Shown here: piece after piece, positions 1 to 13,800 of the stretch
How positions within the stretch are numbered: position 1 is the stretch's first letter
How the letters are laid out: every line of letters starts with the position of its first letter
Assembly (NCBI RefSeq): GCF_900496995.4
Contig: NC_044004.1
Coordinates: 48,762,224-48,826,223 of the forward strand
Direction of reading: 5' to 3'
Source: Aquila chrysaetos chrysaetos
Lineage: Eukaryota; Chordata; Aves; Accipitriformes; Accipitridae
Length of the DNA stretch: 64,000 nucleotides
Made by a program: the position numbers and the translations under genes
Notes under the pieces: generated by a model
Told to the model about the DNA's origin: nothing
Databases searched by the model: none
What the model saw: the letters and a program-made list of their open reading frames with translations, nothing else

Positions 1-3000
1 GGAGGAATTTTTTATGCTGCCAGAGTAGCTTGGAAGGAGACCATATAGGTACGAATGTACTTTCTGGAACAGCTTCTAAATAGCCTCTAAGGTTGAGACA
101 TATTTGTTATATAAAAAAAAGACACTTAGTTCTTACCACTTGCGGTAAAGTGTTGACCCAAAGCTTGTAAGAAAATTGTATGAAGGAGAAAAGACATTCT
201 AACAGACAAAAAAAGTCCAAACAACAAAAGAAAACAAAACATCCCCCCACCCCCCAAAAAAAACAAAACAAAGAGGAAAACCAAAGTCTTCCTAGGAAAG
301 GCATGCTGACACAGGACACTAGCATGTCCTAGCACAGTAAGAATGTTTAGCTATATTTAAACCATTCAGAAATCCATGACCCAGAAGGACAATGAAAAGA
401 ACATCACAATCAGTGACTTACTCTTTGGTCATCTCTTTCATTGTTACTCTGTTTCAACAGTTAGTGAAAGTATCAAGGAAGACTTTTTGCCTTTTCTGAG
501 ATAAGCGTGAGGATGTTTCCTCCTCAAGGTATACCACCACCCAGTCAACTCTCCTGAATGCTCAGTTAGTTGCAGCAGATGTGTGTTCTCTCAGGTCACA
601 TCAGCTCTGAAAGCTCCCTCACTTTTTAACAATTCAAAACATAGCGACGCAATGAATTTAGCAAAAAGCCCCTGGATTCCATCTCTATTCTAACTGGATG
701 ACTGGGAAAACACATACATCCTATACTGCCTCGTAGCAGATGCCAGTAATAACCTAAATTAACATATGCATGCTTAAGAGAAAAATGTATTTTGTATATT
801 GCTAAAAGACATTACTTCAAATTAATTTTCAGCTTGGAAACAAACTGGACTAAGTCACTCCTATGACATGATTCAGTCAAGTGACAGCTACTTAAACCTG
901 GTGTTAGAGCTCCCTAGCAGCAATAGCTACCTGGATGGGGTATTCTAGCACATACCACAGGTACTATGATCACACCACCCCCTTGATCAGCACTTCCACT
1001 GCAAGAAGTAACTCTTTGCCTGATTCACTAGTAGGTTTTGCTGAATGACTACACACCGTATGACACACACCCTGTAACATGCCAGCTGTATGCTGGCCAC
1101 AACCCACAGCCAAGTTGTAATTTTGTAGTGTAGCAGGGGAGTTAAACCATGGAACTATGAATCTAAACTTCAGCAGCAACTACAGTCATGGCATCCAAAG
1201 TGGCATAGTGGCCAAGTGGCACCCTTCAATAATAAAAGAATAGCATCAGTTTAGTGATAAAATACCTTAGCAGGATGGGGCAATATCAAGCAATGTAAGC
1301 AATTCTGAAAGGAAACTATTAAAATGAATTCTAATTAAATAATATGATCATGTAATTAATAAAATACAACATGAGAGATAAATATGAAAGTACTACTTTT
1401 AAAACTTTTTTGAGCAGTTCTTTTAACACAGAGTTAAAATACAGAAGTAATATACATCAGCTCGTGAAAGGAGCTGACTACCACCATTCTTTTATCCAAA
1501 ATATCTGTTTTGGGTTGCATGTTTGGTATTTAACAATTAAATACATTTATGCATTAGTGAACCAGAGCACTGAATAAATCCAAGCTAAGATTAAACCTCA
1601 GAAACCCCCTCCAAGTTGGGGCTAGGTGAGGAGTTAACAGTTAAAGCAAGTCCCCAGTGACTACTGCACAGGGGTAACAAAGTCCCAAAACTGGTTTTGC
1701 TGCTGAAGCCACCTTCTCATCAACCACCTACAGCTGCTGTCCTACTCTAATAGGAATCAGGGCTCTGAAATCAAGTCTCCTGTCAGTTCTCTGCCTTCCA
1801 ATGACTTACTCTTGGATTAATTTTTTCCATGTAAAATGCCAGGTTTCTTCAGTTTTGGCTCTCAGAAATGTTACAGTTTATGGGCATGTCACAGGTGATA
1901 AAATGAACTGTCTAAGCAGAGATCTCCTCTCAGTCTTCTCTGGGACAATGCACTATTCAACCTCATGTAGCTATAAAGATAGCCTTCCTTCTTGTTTTGC
2001 CACATCTTAACACCATTTGCATTACAAAAGAAGTAAAATCCATGATCAGTACTGGGACCCGTTTGGCTCAGGGAGAAAGACATTCATTGTCTGAGATAAA
2101 ACAGGTATTTCTTCCCTCATTTCTTCCCCTCACATATCTCATTCTGGCCATTACTGGTAGACTGAGGAGATTACTGGCAACAAAAGATGGGACAGTTAGT
2201 GTAGTACATTTACTTGCAGGGGAAGATGCTGCAAGAAAGAAAAAAACCAAAAAAGCCATAGCAATGCACGTGACATGGAAGTGAACCAGGGTCCAACTAG
2301 GCTGCGGTATGAACTTTTAGCCTTACAGCTAATGCAGTTTCCTGGGATGTGACTCAATGAATGTCACGCTGCAGAGAGTTCTAAGCCAAGCTTCTCAACT
2401 CCCTGGACATGTATTTTTAACCGCAATGCTATTAGGCAAAAAGTAGAAACACTTCTAGCAGTGTTTTTACAACCAATTCAAAACTGTTAACGTGCCACAC
2501 AAGATCAGCACAAACATGGGTGAGGTATATGCATCTCTTTACATGTAGGTACCAACACGTTTCCTAACTTCTGCTGCAGTTTGAATTCAGGCAAAATTTA
2601 TTGATTGCACCACTTATCTCCTCTGGCTAGGGCATTTCAGAGTATGCATTGTATGTAAACTCTTAATGCCTAGACAATTTCAGGCCAATCAGACAGCCTG
2701 CCTAGTGTTTTCCGATGCCTGGAATAGGAGGTGCTACAGAGAAAAAGGCATTCCCCATTGCCGATTGGGACTCGCATGCTGGATTCTGTTCAACTCCCAA
2801 ATTAAGCAATCTGGATCCAGCCCTTAAGAGTCTACAACTATTGACTTACCCTTTTGGTCATCCCAGGCCAGAGGATTATGCAGTCTCAACCATTGTACAC
2901 TCTTGGCTTAGGGCAAAATGTCAGTGTTTATCATCTCCTCAAAATGATTACTCTACTGATCAGCATTAGTTTATTCTCTCCTGCATTTCAAAACAAAACA

Positions 3001-5486
3001 AAACAATGTACTAATCACCCACTGGCACTAAATAATAGTAAGAGACAGCAATGTCTGGGGTTAAATGAAAATTAAATACAGAGCTGTATATTATCAATAC
3101 AGTTCTGTCATCATGGTTCATTTTGACACATTGCATGAATTCCCTATTGTGTGCTGTGCACTGGACATTGAATACAGAGCAATGGTGTATTATCACTTCT
3201 TCTGACCATCTGCTGACATACATTACTACACAAATAACAGAAAAGGAATAAGCGCCTTTTTTGATAACATTAATCAGCATTCTTAAATGACTAATTATAA
3301 GTAAGTCTTCTATAAACCATGAACTAATGGTTTCTTGCATTTTCTCTGCTAAACATCAGAGAATCCACACAAGGGGTGAGTCAAGCAGCCTTCCTCTCAC
3401 TGGAAAAGTAAACAGCTTCTATCCCCTCTACCTGTCTAATTTTTTTCATGAAAACTGGACGAAACTTTACAGCTTCAAGATTCCTGTGTTTAAGACAAAC
3501 ACATTACAGAGATACACCCAGCACAATTAAAGAAATCCCAGTGCCTTAGGTCAGCAGACAGAAATCAACTAAGTCTAGCTTCTATCAACCAAAGTAATTA
3601 GAGAGTCACAAGTTGGAACATGCACTTTACTTTTTTACATTAAAAACTTACTTTACCGAGACAACAAAGAAATAGAAAGAATAGCTTAGGTTTTCATAGC
3701 TAACGACTCAGTTGCCACAATATACCCACATGAACATTCCTGAGACTTAAAAGGACCATTCTGCAGTGGAATTGAGTTCCCAGAAGTGGTCTACATCAAA
3801 CATTTCAAGAAAATAAAAAAAAAAAACCCTACCAAAATAAAAAAACTACGCTGGATGAATGAAGTGGGTCCAATCCAGTGCCTCAATACTCATAGAGACA
3901 TAGTAATATATGCATGGAATGTGTGCTCTGACTCTGACTTACCTGGCTTTACTCAGTTTAATTTAAAGTGCGCTTGTTTACATAGTTCATTATTTTTGCT
4001 TAAACTATAGACAGATAAGGTTTATAAGCCTAATATTTGATAAATTCTTCCTTTTTTTGCTTACAAGTTAGAAAAACTCATACCCATCTGTCCTTCTCAG
4101 CAGTAGACTTACACCTTTTTCAGCAGCCAAAGACAGAAGAGCAACGTGGACTACTGTTCTCGGGGAGAAAAAAACCACAAAGATAGTAAAAAAATTACCT
4201 AAGTCTAATCATAACCAAACCTACCCTCTGCAATGAGATGAGAGGAAAAGAAAGAGATTGCCCTCTAGTGTTTAGTCACCAGAGAACAGCATAAATGCTG
4301 TAAAAGGTTTTCTAAAGCTCTAGCATAAAGGTCCAGTAAATATTTGCCAGAGATGAATGGTAAGTGGTCTTGGCTGCACGAACGCACTCATGGCAGTGAG
4401 AAATTCGTATGTGAAAGGCACTTTAACGACAAACACAGAGATTTGACTTGGTTTCTTCCCCCCACATTTACTGACCTTGTTGGGCTGGTTTGGATTTAAC
4501 ATTATGTATCACAGACACTATGATTTATTGAGATCTAAATTACACACGCTTACTTTCAGGAGACTGCTAAAAACGTAGCTTTTCCTAAATGAGGGAGAAA
4601 TCATTAATAGACTATAGTCAAGTAACTTTTGCAAACCAGTGACAAAGCTCTGTTGACCTATCGGCAATTAACTAATGTTGATGGCAGCAGGCACTGCGTG
4701 TTTTGGTCATTATTGAGACTATGAATTATCATATTATTATTGTGCATTATTATGCAATGCATTTCCTGCATGCCTTGAAAACAGATTCAGACTGCCTAAA
4801 TAACAAAAACCCCACACCATCACGTTTCTTTAAGTTAAGGAGCCAAGAGGTTATTACTAAACTACCAAATGGAAAATGCATTTTTCTGCAGCCCAAAAGC
4901 TTCCATAGTTATTCCTTTTCATGCATTTGGGCCTAAGTATAGTAAACGACTATTTATTGGGGTCGGGGGGGAGGCAGGGGGCCAGCAAAGCTTGCTAACA
5001 AATCTCCTCCCCTCCCTCCTTCCCCCCATATCCTGAACTGATGTGCTGGACCACAAGTCCACTTTACTCAACCTTCTACTCTGCCTCTCCAAATATAGAA
5101 TTAAAGCTCACACATTATTTTGCTTTTGACTAGTTTTAGGAGTTTATCATACAGGCTGACATGTAACATGCTTTTATTTCAAGAATTTCATTAATTAAAT
5201 GCCTAAGACTTTTTGAATTTGCAAACAAAAACACTAGTTCTAAGGCATCGCAATTAATTCTTTAGTAGACTTAACCTGAAGGTAAATAAATTACTGTTAT
5301 ATTAGCACAGATACGATAATGCATGGTTCAGAAGTACACATGCAGATTGATGGGGACAAAGTAACAAGAGCAGTGTTGGGTCCTAACCTTCTATATTCTT
5401 TAGTAGCAATTCAAGTCAGCACCAGTCAGCTCTAAGCCACAAGACTACTATGATTTTAGACACAGTTATGTGATTTTTATATGTAC
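1..5486. other. Non-coding stretch, probably intron or 3' flank of the AtuA-family gene
   Basis: I see no supported exon here. Open frames are short, carry no recognisable protein motif and have no flanking pair of good splice sites. Conserved blocks expected in the second half of an AtuA protein, such as the GGLVS and EIGDP regions, were looked for on the minus strand and not found. If the AtuA gene is intact, this is intron 8. Confidence 0.5.
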
Positions 5487-6276
5487 TGTTGTGGAAGGTG
5501 ACAAAGCTGACCATGCCGACCACACTCGAACAAGACGTAACAGCACATGGCAGTAATGGGACAAGATTGTGAGGCTATAATAGCACAGGAATGTATATAA
5601 ATTACAGAGGCTGTTAAGATGTTTTGGAGGGGTTTAAGGACTTTGCTTAGCTGCCTAAAAGTAGTTGTTCATGATAAAAGCAGAACTCATAGCCTGCTTA
5701 ATGCTTTTGCTTAACATTGACCTATTCTCGGATTGGAGGAGTAAGATTTGGAAAGCCCCAGACCCACCCTGAGCCAGGAAAAGGAGACATAATAACCACT
5801 AGCCTAAAAAACAAGAAAGAAAAAGAACCTGCCTAGTGACAAGAAAAAGGCCCCAATTAGAGAGAAGATGACCCTAGACCCAAGTATTACTATGGGACCA
5901 GACTATGGTGTGAGGGGCAGGAACTTAAGATTGTAAGGGTATAACTGCCCAGGGATTTTAGTATTTGGGTCCCTCTCTGGAGGCACCCAGCTTGAGCACT
6001 CTACATTTGTGCACCATAGCTTCAATAAATTATGCTTTTTATTTTGAAGGCCTTGATCAGAGATTCTGCTTCAGGGAACGTAGGGTCGAGCCTGAGGGAA
6101 GAAGCAGCACCCGAGGTTGAGCCTGTGTGCGTGAGGAGTCAAAAGGGGGACTTGTGGGCTCACCGGAGTCGCCTGCTGTGAAGGGACTCTGGTCCTATCA
6201 GTTAAAGTCTGAGGTGGTGTGTGTGCGACTCCTTGAGTGGTGGGTGAATGCTCGGGCAGCAGCTTCTCCCTTAACA
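5487..6276 (+). mobile_element. Solo LTR of an endogenous retrovirus (family not identified)
   Basis: The element begins TGTT and ends AACA, the inverted ends of a retroviral LTR. Inside are a TATA-like stretch near 5595 and an AATAAA signal near 6026, followed by a U5-like tail. No gag, pol or env sequence flanks it, so it is a solo LTR, a fossil left by recombination between two LTRs. The flanking bases (gtac before, atac after) are only an imperfect target duplication. It differs from the two LTRs at 11.6 and 15.8 kb. Confidence 0.6.
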
Positions 6277-7872
6277 ATACACACACACGATTATTAGCTA
6301 TGCATATATAATGTATGTCTACTTGTCTGTAAAACTAGTTACTCCCACGCTGGTAGCTCATAGCTTAATATACTCAAACTTCCTTTTTTTTTTTTTTTTT
6401 TTTAACCAGACTGCCATTTCTCACAGAAAAATCCTTAAAAATAAAGACTACCAAACATTTTAGTAAGAAAACTACTGTTCTGGTTTTTTCCTTCATTCCT
6501 TTATAAAGCGATGTCTTTCGGAGTCAGTTACAGGAGAATTTAGAGCAGTTTCATGATACAGAATAATAAAATCATCAGGAGATACATCAGAATAGCAATA
6601 AGATTAGCAGTTACAAATTTCCAAATTGAACAGTGTCTCATTACTATAAACCCTCTCATGTGATTTCCCATTGAACACAACAGTGAAGAGGGAGTGCAGT
6701 TTGTTCAGGGCTAGTAGCCTTCTAATAGGTGAAAAGAGATGTCTGACCCTGTTTCTTTCAATGCCTTATGTGCCTTCACCTGTAAATGAGCAGTGTTCAG
6801 GAACTCAAAAGCAGAATACATCTTTCAGGATCACGCTCTGAATCAGTAACAGTCACTACAAGGAGGAGAAAAAAGCTTAGCAGCCCTAGGGAACTAACTC
6901 GGGAGAGCAGCTTTTCAGATCGCAGGGCAGTGTCCTGCTGGTTTATCCATCTGGACTACAGGCTGCCTGCCCCTGGTGGCCTCCTTCCCAGGGTGAACTT
7001 GGGAGCAGGAACACACCTGATGAAAGCTACTCTTCTCTCCTGCATCTTTCCCACTGCTCTTCAGCCCTTTCCTCTGTCAGGTGAAGGAAGCACTGCCCTT
7101 CTCATGACACAGCACAGGACAAGATCCTCTCTCTCATCCCAAGGAAAATAGGAGTAAACTGCAGACAGAATCACTCATGCTACGCAAAACACATTCCTTA
7201 ACTTCTTCTAAACTACTCTTAAAAACAAGTTGGTCAAAATCAGGCTACATTAGTCCTTCCTTGTGGTACTTCTCAGCAGGCAGAAGGATCTACCTATGTA
7301 GAACTCTAATTCAGTAAGTCTGAACATGATACATAACTTTTTGAAAGGACTGACAGCTCAACACATTTGTGGGGATTGGGTTATACAGCAGGAGAGGACT
7401 TTGGCATACATTCGTCCTACCAAAGCAAATTACATAAAATTCGTGACTGAACAGTAGGCAACTCTGATCTAACTGAAGACTTAGGAAACAGCAATATGAA
7501 ATTATGCATATTGTCTTTTCCATTACAATCATACATGAAATCCAACAACAAATCTTTCCAAAAAGCAGATGATAAAAAAGGAAACAGAAAAAGTAATCTA
7601 AAAGAAAAAAAAAAAATCAAAGGGCTAAATTTTTTTTCAAATCACCTGCTTCTTAACTTAAGAAAGAAAGCCCCCAGCTGATCAGAAAGGGAAACTGAAA
7701 AAGGGAGAATAGACCTTGTAGAATGACTAACATTAAGGCAGAAAAGTATCAAGAGACCCATACTGTCTCCTCCAAAAGAATAAAGTAGAAGCAGTTTTCA
7801 CAACGCAGATATAGTAGGAAATCTCATCTTTGGTCCACTACAAACATAGATGCTGATGTCATGGTTACCTAC
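6277..7872. other. Non-coding stretch below the last AtuA exon seen
   Basis: No exon is recognisable. The stretch holds a poly-T run near 6385-6403 and an A-rich run near 7600-7616. The plus-strand open frame at 6786-7151 has no family resemblance and no splice-site support. Confidence 0.5.
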
Positions 7873-10800
7873 CAGTCTGGTACTGCATGCCAATCAGTGA
7901 ATATTCCACCTGTACATTGAGCACCACATTCAATGAGATGACCTGCAAGGCTGGGAAAATGGCATTCAAATAACTAAATACTCTGTAAAATCCAGTTTCA
8001 CAAATCCAGCTTTAAAATATAACAGTACAGTGGAAATAAAGCTAAATAACAGAACATGCTATTTTTTTTCCTCCAGAGGCATCTAATACATTTATAAATT
8101 AGGCATTAAACATAACAAGGGATTCTGAAAGATGAAAATAAGAAGAGTTGAAAGGAGTAACTTGATTCATGAAGAATCAAATGAGTTTCCTGAAAAAAAA
8201 TGAACACTAACACCAAAAAAAACAAGTTTCATTTTGTTATTTCAAGTTGGTTCCATAATGAAGTTTCTGTAATTTCAATTCCAAACAAGAGTATTAAGCG
8301 AGCCTTAAAAAAGAACCCAAAACTTAACAAAAGCATTCAAATAAATGAATTCAATAATAATATGCAAAATCACTAAATGCTTAAGAGTTATCCTGACATT
8401 ATATAATACAAAATATAAATTTACCCATTTCTTCTTATATCATTTACCTTCCCGCAGCTAGCAAGTCAAATTCATCCCTATTCCAGCCAAACTAGAAGAA
8501 AAATACAAATATGTTACATATATAAAAGTTTCATACAGCACAGAAAACTGCACATAGTATGTTCACTGCTTTGTGTAACTATGCATTGGATATATTCTTA
8601 CTTAACTGCAGAAATCTAAAGAACAACAATTGGCAGGGGCTGTATGTGGATTTGAGTTGCTATACAGTAAATTAGTAGAAGAGCTCTGATATATTTCAGT
8701 TTTCCTCTTATTAATACACCAAACAAATATAAATTCTCAAAGCCACACCCTCTTCAAAAGAACTGGAAGTGCAATACTTGTATTATTCAAAATTTGCACA
8801 ATCTAGAGGTTTAAAAGTCTAGCACCTATTTTGTGTCATGTAAACAAACCACTATGTTTTTTCAACTTTTGAAAATTATCAGCTCCTGGAGTACTACCAG
8901 CCATCCTTAAAAACTGGAAGCATGTCTTCTGTTTAAGTAGAAATTATATTTTCCCCAAGTTCAACACAGTGCAAGCAATATATTTGTTGTTTCTTATTTA
9001 GAACTTAGCAGAAGTCTCCCTAAAACCTTTCATTAAATTAGATAAGGCCTCTCTGGAGTAAATAATACACCCCGAGAACAATTTTGAGGATGTAAACAGC
9101 TAGGAATAAAATAACAAATCATAATGGCAATTATAAATGGGAAAGTTTAATTCTAGATTAGGCAATGTTTGACAAGCATTAAGTCAGAAGAGTATGAAGT
9201 TTTAGAAAGGATGTTTGTAACTAGACACTAACACATACCCTCTTTTTTTTTTTTTTAATATGCACCAAAAGAAAGTTTCCATATTTCACAGCGTGTGGTC
9301 ACTCACAAAAATACATAACCTATTCAAAATACTTCAGAAAACCACATATCCTGCTTGTATAATTTGTTGAAATTCAAGGAATTTGAGAAATCTTGCATTG
9401 AAACCCAACTACTTAAAATAAAACTGCTTACCCATTGAAAAATACCAGTGTTTTAGACCACCTCATGTGCCCCCCCCGGAAAACCAAAGTGAGCTCTATT
9501 ATCGCCACCTTGTGGTAAAGAAAAATATACTTGTTTCTTAACCCTACACGCCCCATTTTAAAACAGGAGCGGGGGCTGGGGGGGAGAAGTAAAAGTGAAA
9601 TACTGGTGAAACACAGTAAGACTTCCTTAACTTCAGCAAAACACTTTCCAGCTTCATGACAGACAAGTTCATAAATATCCCTGCTATAAGTTAGAAGTGA
9701 AAGCTGGCAACTTTTCATGCACATAAGGAAAAAAAAAAAAAATTAAGGTGCTCATAATTTTTAATTTAGTATGTATATTTTCATAAGGAGCAAAAACGTT
9801 CTGACAATGACTGCTGAATATTCATTCACATATATTTATTATCATATGGAAATTAACTTGTACTTACAGAATGAATGAGTGGTCCTAATACAATCCCACT
9901 GTCAACGCATCTACCCGTCACAACAATATCAGCTCCAAGGTCAAGAGCCCTGCTTATCGGTCTTGCGCTAAAGATGACAAAACACAACAGTAAGTACTTC
10001 TACTTTTTAACGCATCATCAAAAAAAATCAGTTCCCTGCCACACAGAGCATAAAAATCACTTAAAAAACCCATAGGAAATCAATGAAATAAACTTTAACA
10101 ACCAATTTGTCATTTTGTATATACAAGAATATTTTAAAAAGCAATCATCAGATCACCCTATCAAATTCAGGTACCTAAATGACATAATTGAAACACTTGT
10201 CTTGATGCTCACAGAAACTGAACATAGTAGAAGTGACCCTCTGTGCACTATCAGTAACAGAAAATAGTGTTTTTCAGAGATACATTACTATACACCCATC
10301 TACAAACGAAGTAAGAAAGACCAATATTCTTCACAGAGAAAGCTTGGCGACTTTGCCCTCCAATTTTAAACCTTTCTGGTCAATTTCCCTAAGTGTTTTT
10401 AGAACTTGCAATATCAACCAACTTCAAGACCACCACTGTGCAGTCATTATTTTCAAAGAAACTCAGGCAGCAGACTTTCGAGATTGGTCAGGTCGGAGTC
10501 AGCCCAGCCAAAATTAGTCAGGCTTGAAAATATTCACCCAGGTGAACCGCTCAAGTTTATAGACATTAGTGAGCAAGTTTTGACCAGAGTGTATGGCTCC
10601 TGGCTTCTAAACCCATGCTATCTGCTGGATCCTTCTATTGTTCATGAAATAGGCAGCTTGTAAACACAAACCACGTAAACTGTGTGCCTTGAAGAACAAG
10701 ACCAAGAGCAATGTTCTTCTACAGTTTCTATAGACTTAGCCCTGGTTTTGTCAAGAGGCAAGTTAGAATACACAGTTCTCTTAGGGATGTAAACATAAAA

Positions 10801-13800
10801 TATAAGTATGTTGGGTTTTTTTTTTCCCCAATGTTACATGAACCAAAGGATAATAGCTAGAACAACAAGCAAATATACAGCATACAGAAAAAATTTACAC
10901 CTCTAGGCATAGTGTTAAGTCAGTCACAGGTAAAAAGCACAAATGGGGTTTCTGTAAACATACATACAGGATACTGATAGAAAAACTATGTAACTACCTA
11001 TAAAAAGCAGTAAATAAAGCCGTTTGTCTCTTGCTGTTAAAAATATATGTGAACTCAGTCCACAGAACTCCCAATGGCCCAAATCAGGAGGGACAGAAGA
11101 AACACTTCAGGATCAATACCCCAGTGCAAATTTTTCAGATGGAGTTTACACACTTGAATCCAAGAATCAAACTGTAAACCTCATCAGATTTAGGTAATTA
11201 AAAGTGAACTCTCCACAGAACTTAGAGATTTTACCCTATACACTCTGATGTTGACTTGTTTTACAGGCATACATAAGTTTATCATTCGCTTTACAAACAA
11301 GCATCCATTGCTGATACTGTTAAAGATAAATTTAACCTATGAAACAACTAATTTAAGAGGCTGGTAATAGCTTTACATTTCAGTGCAACCGAGATTAAGG
11401 GGCACATAAAGAAACACCACTTTAGAAAACGAAGAGCAAAAGTCCACTGTTCTAGCATGTGTTAGTACAGTGGAGACAGATAATGGATTTTTAAAATGCC
11501 TCATCCTCATACTTGCCTGCTTTTGTCCTCTCTGCTTTGATTTGCATTGATTTTTTAATTCGTGAATAAATCATGAATCACCATGTTCTGGTTTCAGCTG
11601 GGAAAGAGTTAATTGTCTTCCCAGTAGCTGGCATGGTGTTATGCCTTGGATTCAGTATGAGAAGAATGTTGGTAACGCTGACGTTTTCAGTTGTTGCTAA
11701 GTAAGGTTTAGTCTAAAGTCAAGGATTTTCTGGCTTCTCTTGCCCAGCCAGCAAGAAGGCTGGAGGGGCACAAGAAGTTGGGAGGGGACACAGCCAGGGC
11801 ACCTGACCCAAACTGGCCAAAGGGGTATTCCATACCATATGACATCATGCCCAGTATATAAACTCGGGGGAGTGGGGCTGGGGGGAAATCGCTGCTCGGG
11901 AACTAACTGGGCATCAGTCAGTGAGTGGTGAGCAGTTGCATTGTGCATCGCTTGTATATTCCAATCCTTTTATTATTATTATTATTCTCATTTTATTAGT
12001 GTTATCATTATCATTATTAGTTTCTTCCTTTCTGTCCTATTAAACTGTCTTTATCTCAACCCACGAGTTTTACTTTTTTTTTTCCCCCGATTCTCTCCCC
12101 CATCCCACTGGGGGCAGGGGAGGGAGCGAGTGAGCAGCTGCATGGTGCTTGTTTGCTGGCTGGAGTTAAACCACGACACAGCAGAATTGGAATGAACACT
12201 TTCTCACAGTTACAAATTTTAAACATTATTTCTTAGATTTCATTTACAGTTACTCATGATCTGCAAATGTTGCAAGTCAAAGTTTAACAAACAGAAAATC
12301 CACTAACAACAGAAAACACTAGAGACAAATTTAAGAAGACTCATCTATTAAAAGGTTCTTATTTTACAGTGAAAAATACACGCTGTGTCAGGTACAGCCA
12401 TACGCTGCTATCTGCCAGTCACGCATTTTTGGAAAGTGCAATGATAATGAAAAAAGAGAGCGCACAACATTTTCCATAAAGATTGATGTAAAAGAGAGGG
12501 AACTGTGTGCACAGACTTTAGAAATACACCAAACAAATACAGGAGGGATGATACATACGACATGGAGGATGGAAAAGCAGAAAGAGGATCACTAGGATCA
12601 TCGACTGGAAGAGATGGTGGCTTTTGGGAACACCTGTCCATTTTTCAGTCCTTCCCCTTTGAAAGGGTTGATTTACACTGATTCATCTGAAGAAATTGAT
12701 GACGACAATGAAAATGCAACTGTTCACAAGCAGCTCATTTAGAGATTTATGGGAGGCCTTTGGTATCATAAAGGAGGCAAGGGAGATCTTTCAAACAGTG
12801 ATCCCTCCTGGAAAGCCAGCTTCCAAAATTTCAACGGTATAAAGCCTGACATACAATTCAGCGCAGCCTAACGGAACTTCCTACAGAACTCAGAGTGTGT
12901 CCCAGTACTTTAATTCTTCAGCTGCACTTCTCTAGTGACAATATCCTAAACAACTGCTCCATGCAGCAACAGGATACTCTTCATATGAAAACGGAATTTT
13001 GTGATTGTTACAATTAAACTAAAACTATTCTGGCTTGAACTAAAACCTGCAGATTCACAGGAGATGTAATGCTAAGGAGTCAAAACCGGCAATGTTCTAA
13101 ATTAAAATTGTATTTACAAGTTACAAATAAATTTTTTTTTCTGGTTGCGTGAATAATGCAAAGGTGAACCTCACATATTAGGTGGTTCTACTTGCAAAAC
13201 AAACCAACTTCATGTAGTCAATGTGTTAAAAATATTTTTCCATAACAAAAACGACCTGTTAAAATAACTCACCCAAGATACACATTCATGCTATGAACGC
13301 TCTCTGGAAATTGTTTGCCGCTCTCCAGATCAGTGATACCAGCTCCTTTTAGGTTCTCTTTCTGTTAGAAAACAAATAAAACACCAAATCTATGAGTAGT
13401 TTGTAGTATCAACTGTAAGCTTTTTATTAGCATCAGACAATAGATCCACTTCATAGCAACTCTGAGCAAAGTATTATCATTAAAATTAGGAGCAATACAA
13501 ATCAGCTGAATGGCTAAAAGTCCTAGACACACTTTTAACCATAGTTTTGCAGCACACAGAAAAACAAGTCAGTGCTTTAAGAATGCTAGTTCATTCACAG
13601 ATGACCAACTACAATGAACTGGTATATTCCCTAGGCTTTTAAAGTGTCTTTAATTTGTGTAGGACTGAATAAATCAAACACCGCAAACAGAAATATGTCT
13701 GCCATAATGGCAATGATGGCATGGCCAGAAAACAAGGCTAATTCTGCAGCTCCAGGTGATACTTAGAATACACTGTGTTTCCAGAAAGGTAGGTGGGAGG

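Noticed and set aside
4117-4155. Possible 39-base minus-strand exon (reading VHVALLSLAAEKG) with acceptor- and donor-like ends
   Set aside because: Loosely similar to the C-terminal SGDKG region of some AtuA proteins, but the domain stretch that should precede it is absent and the match is too short to trust.
6786-7151. 121-codon plus-strand open frame
   Set aside because: It has no domain resemblance and no splice or promoter context, and is typical of a chance frame in intron or intergenic DNA.
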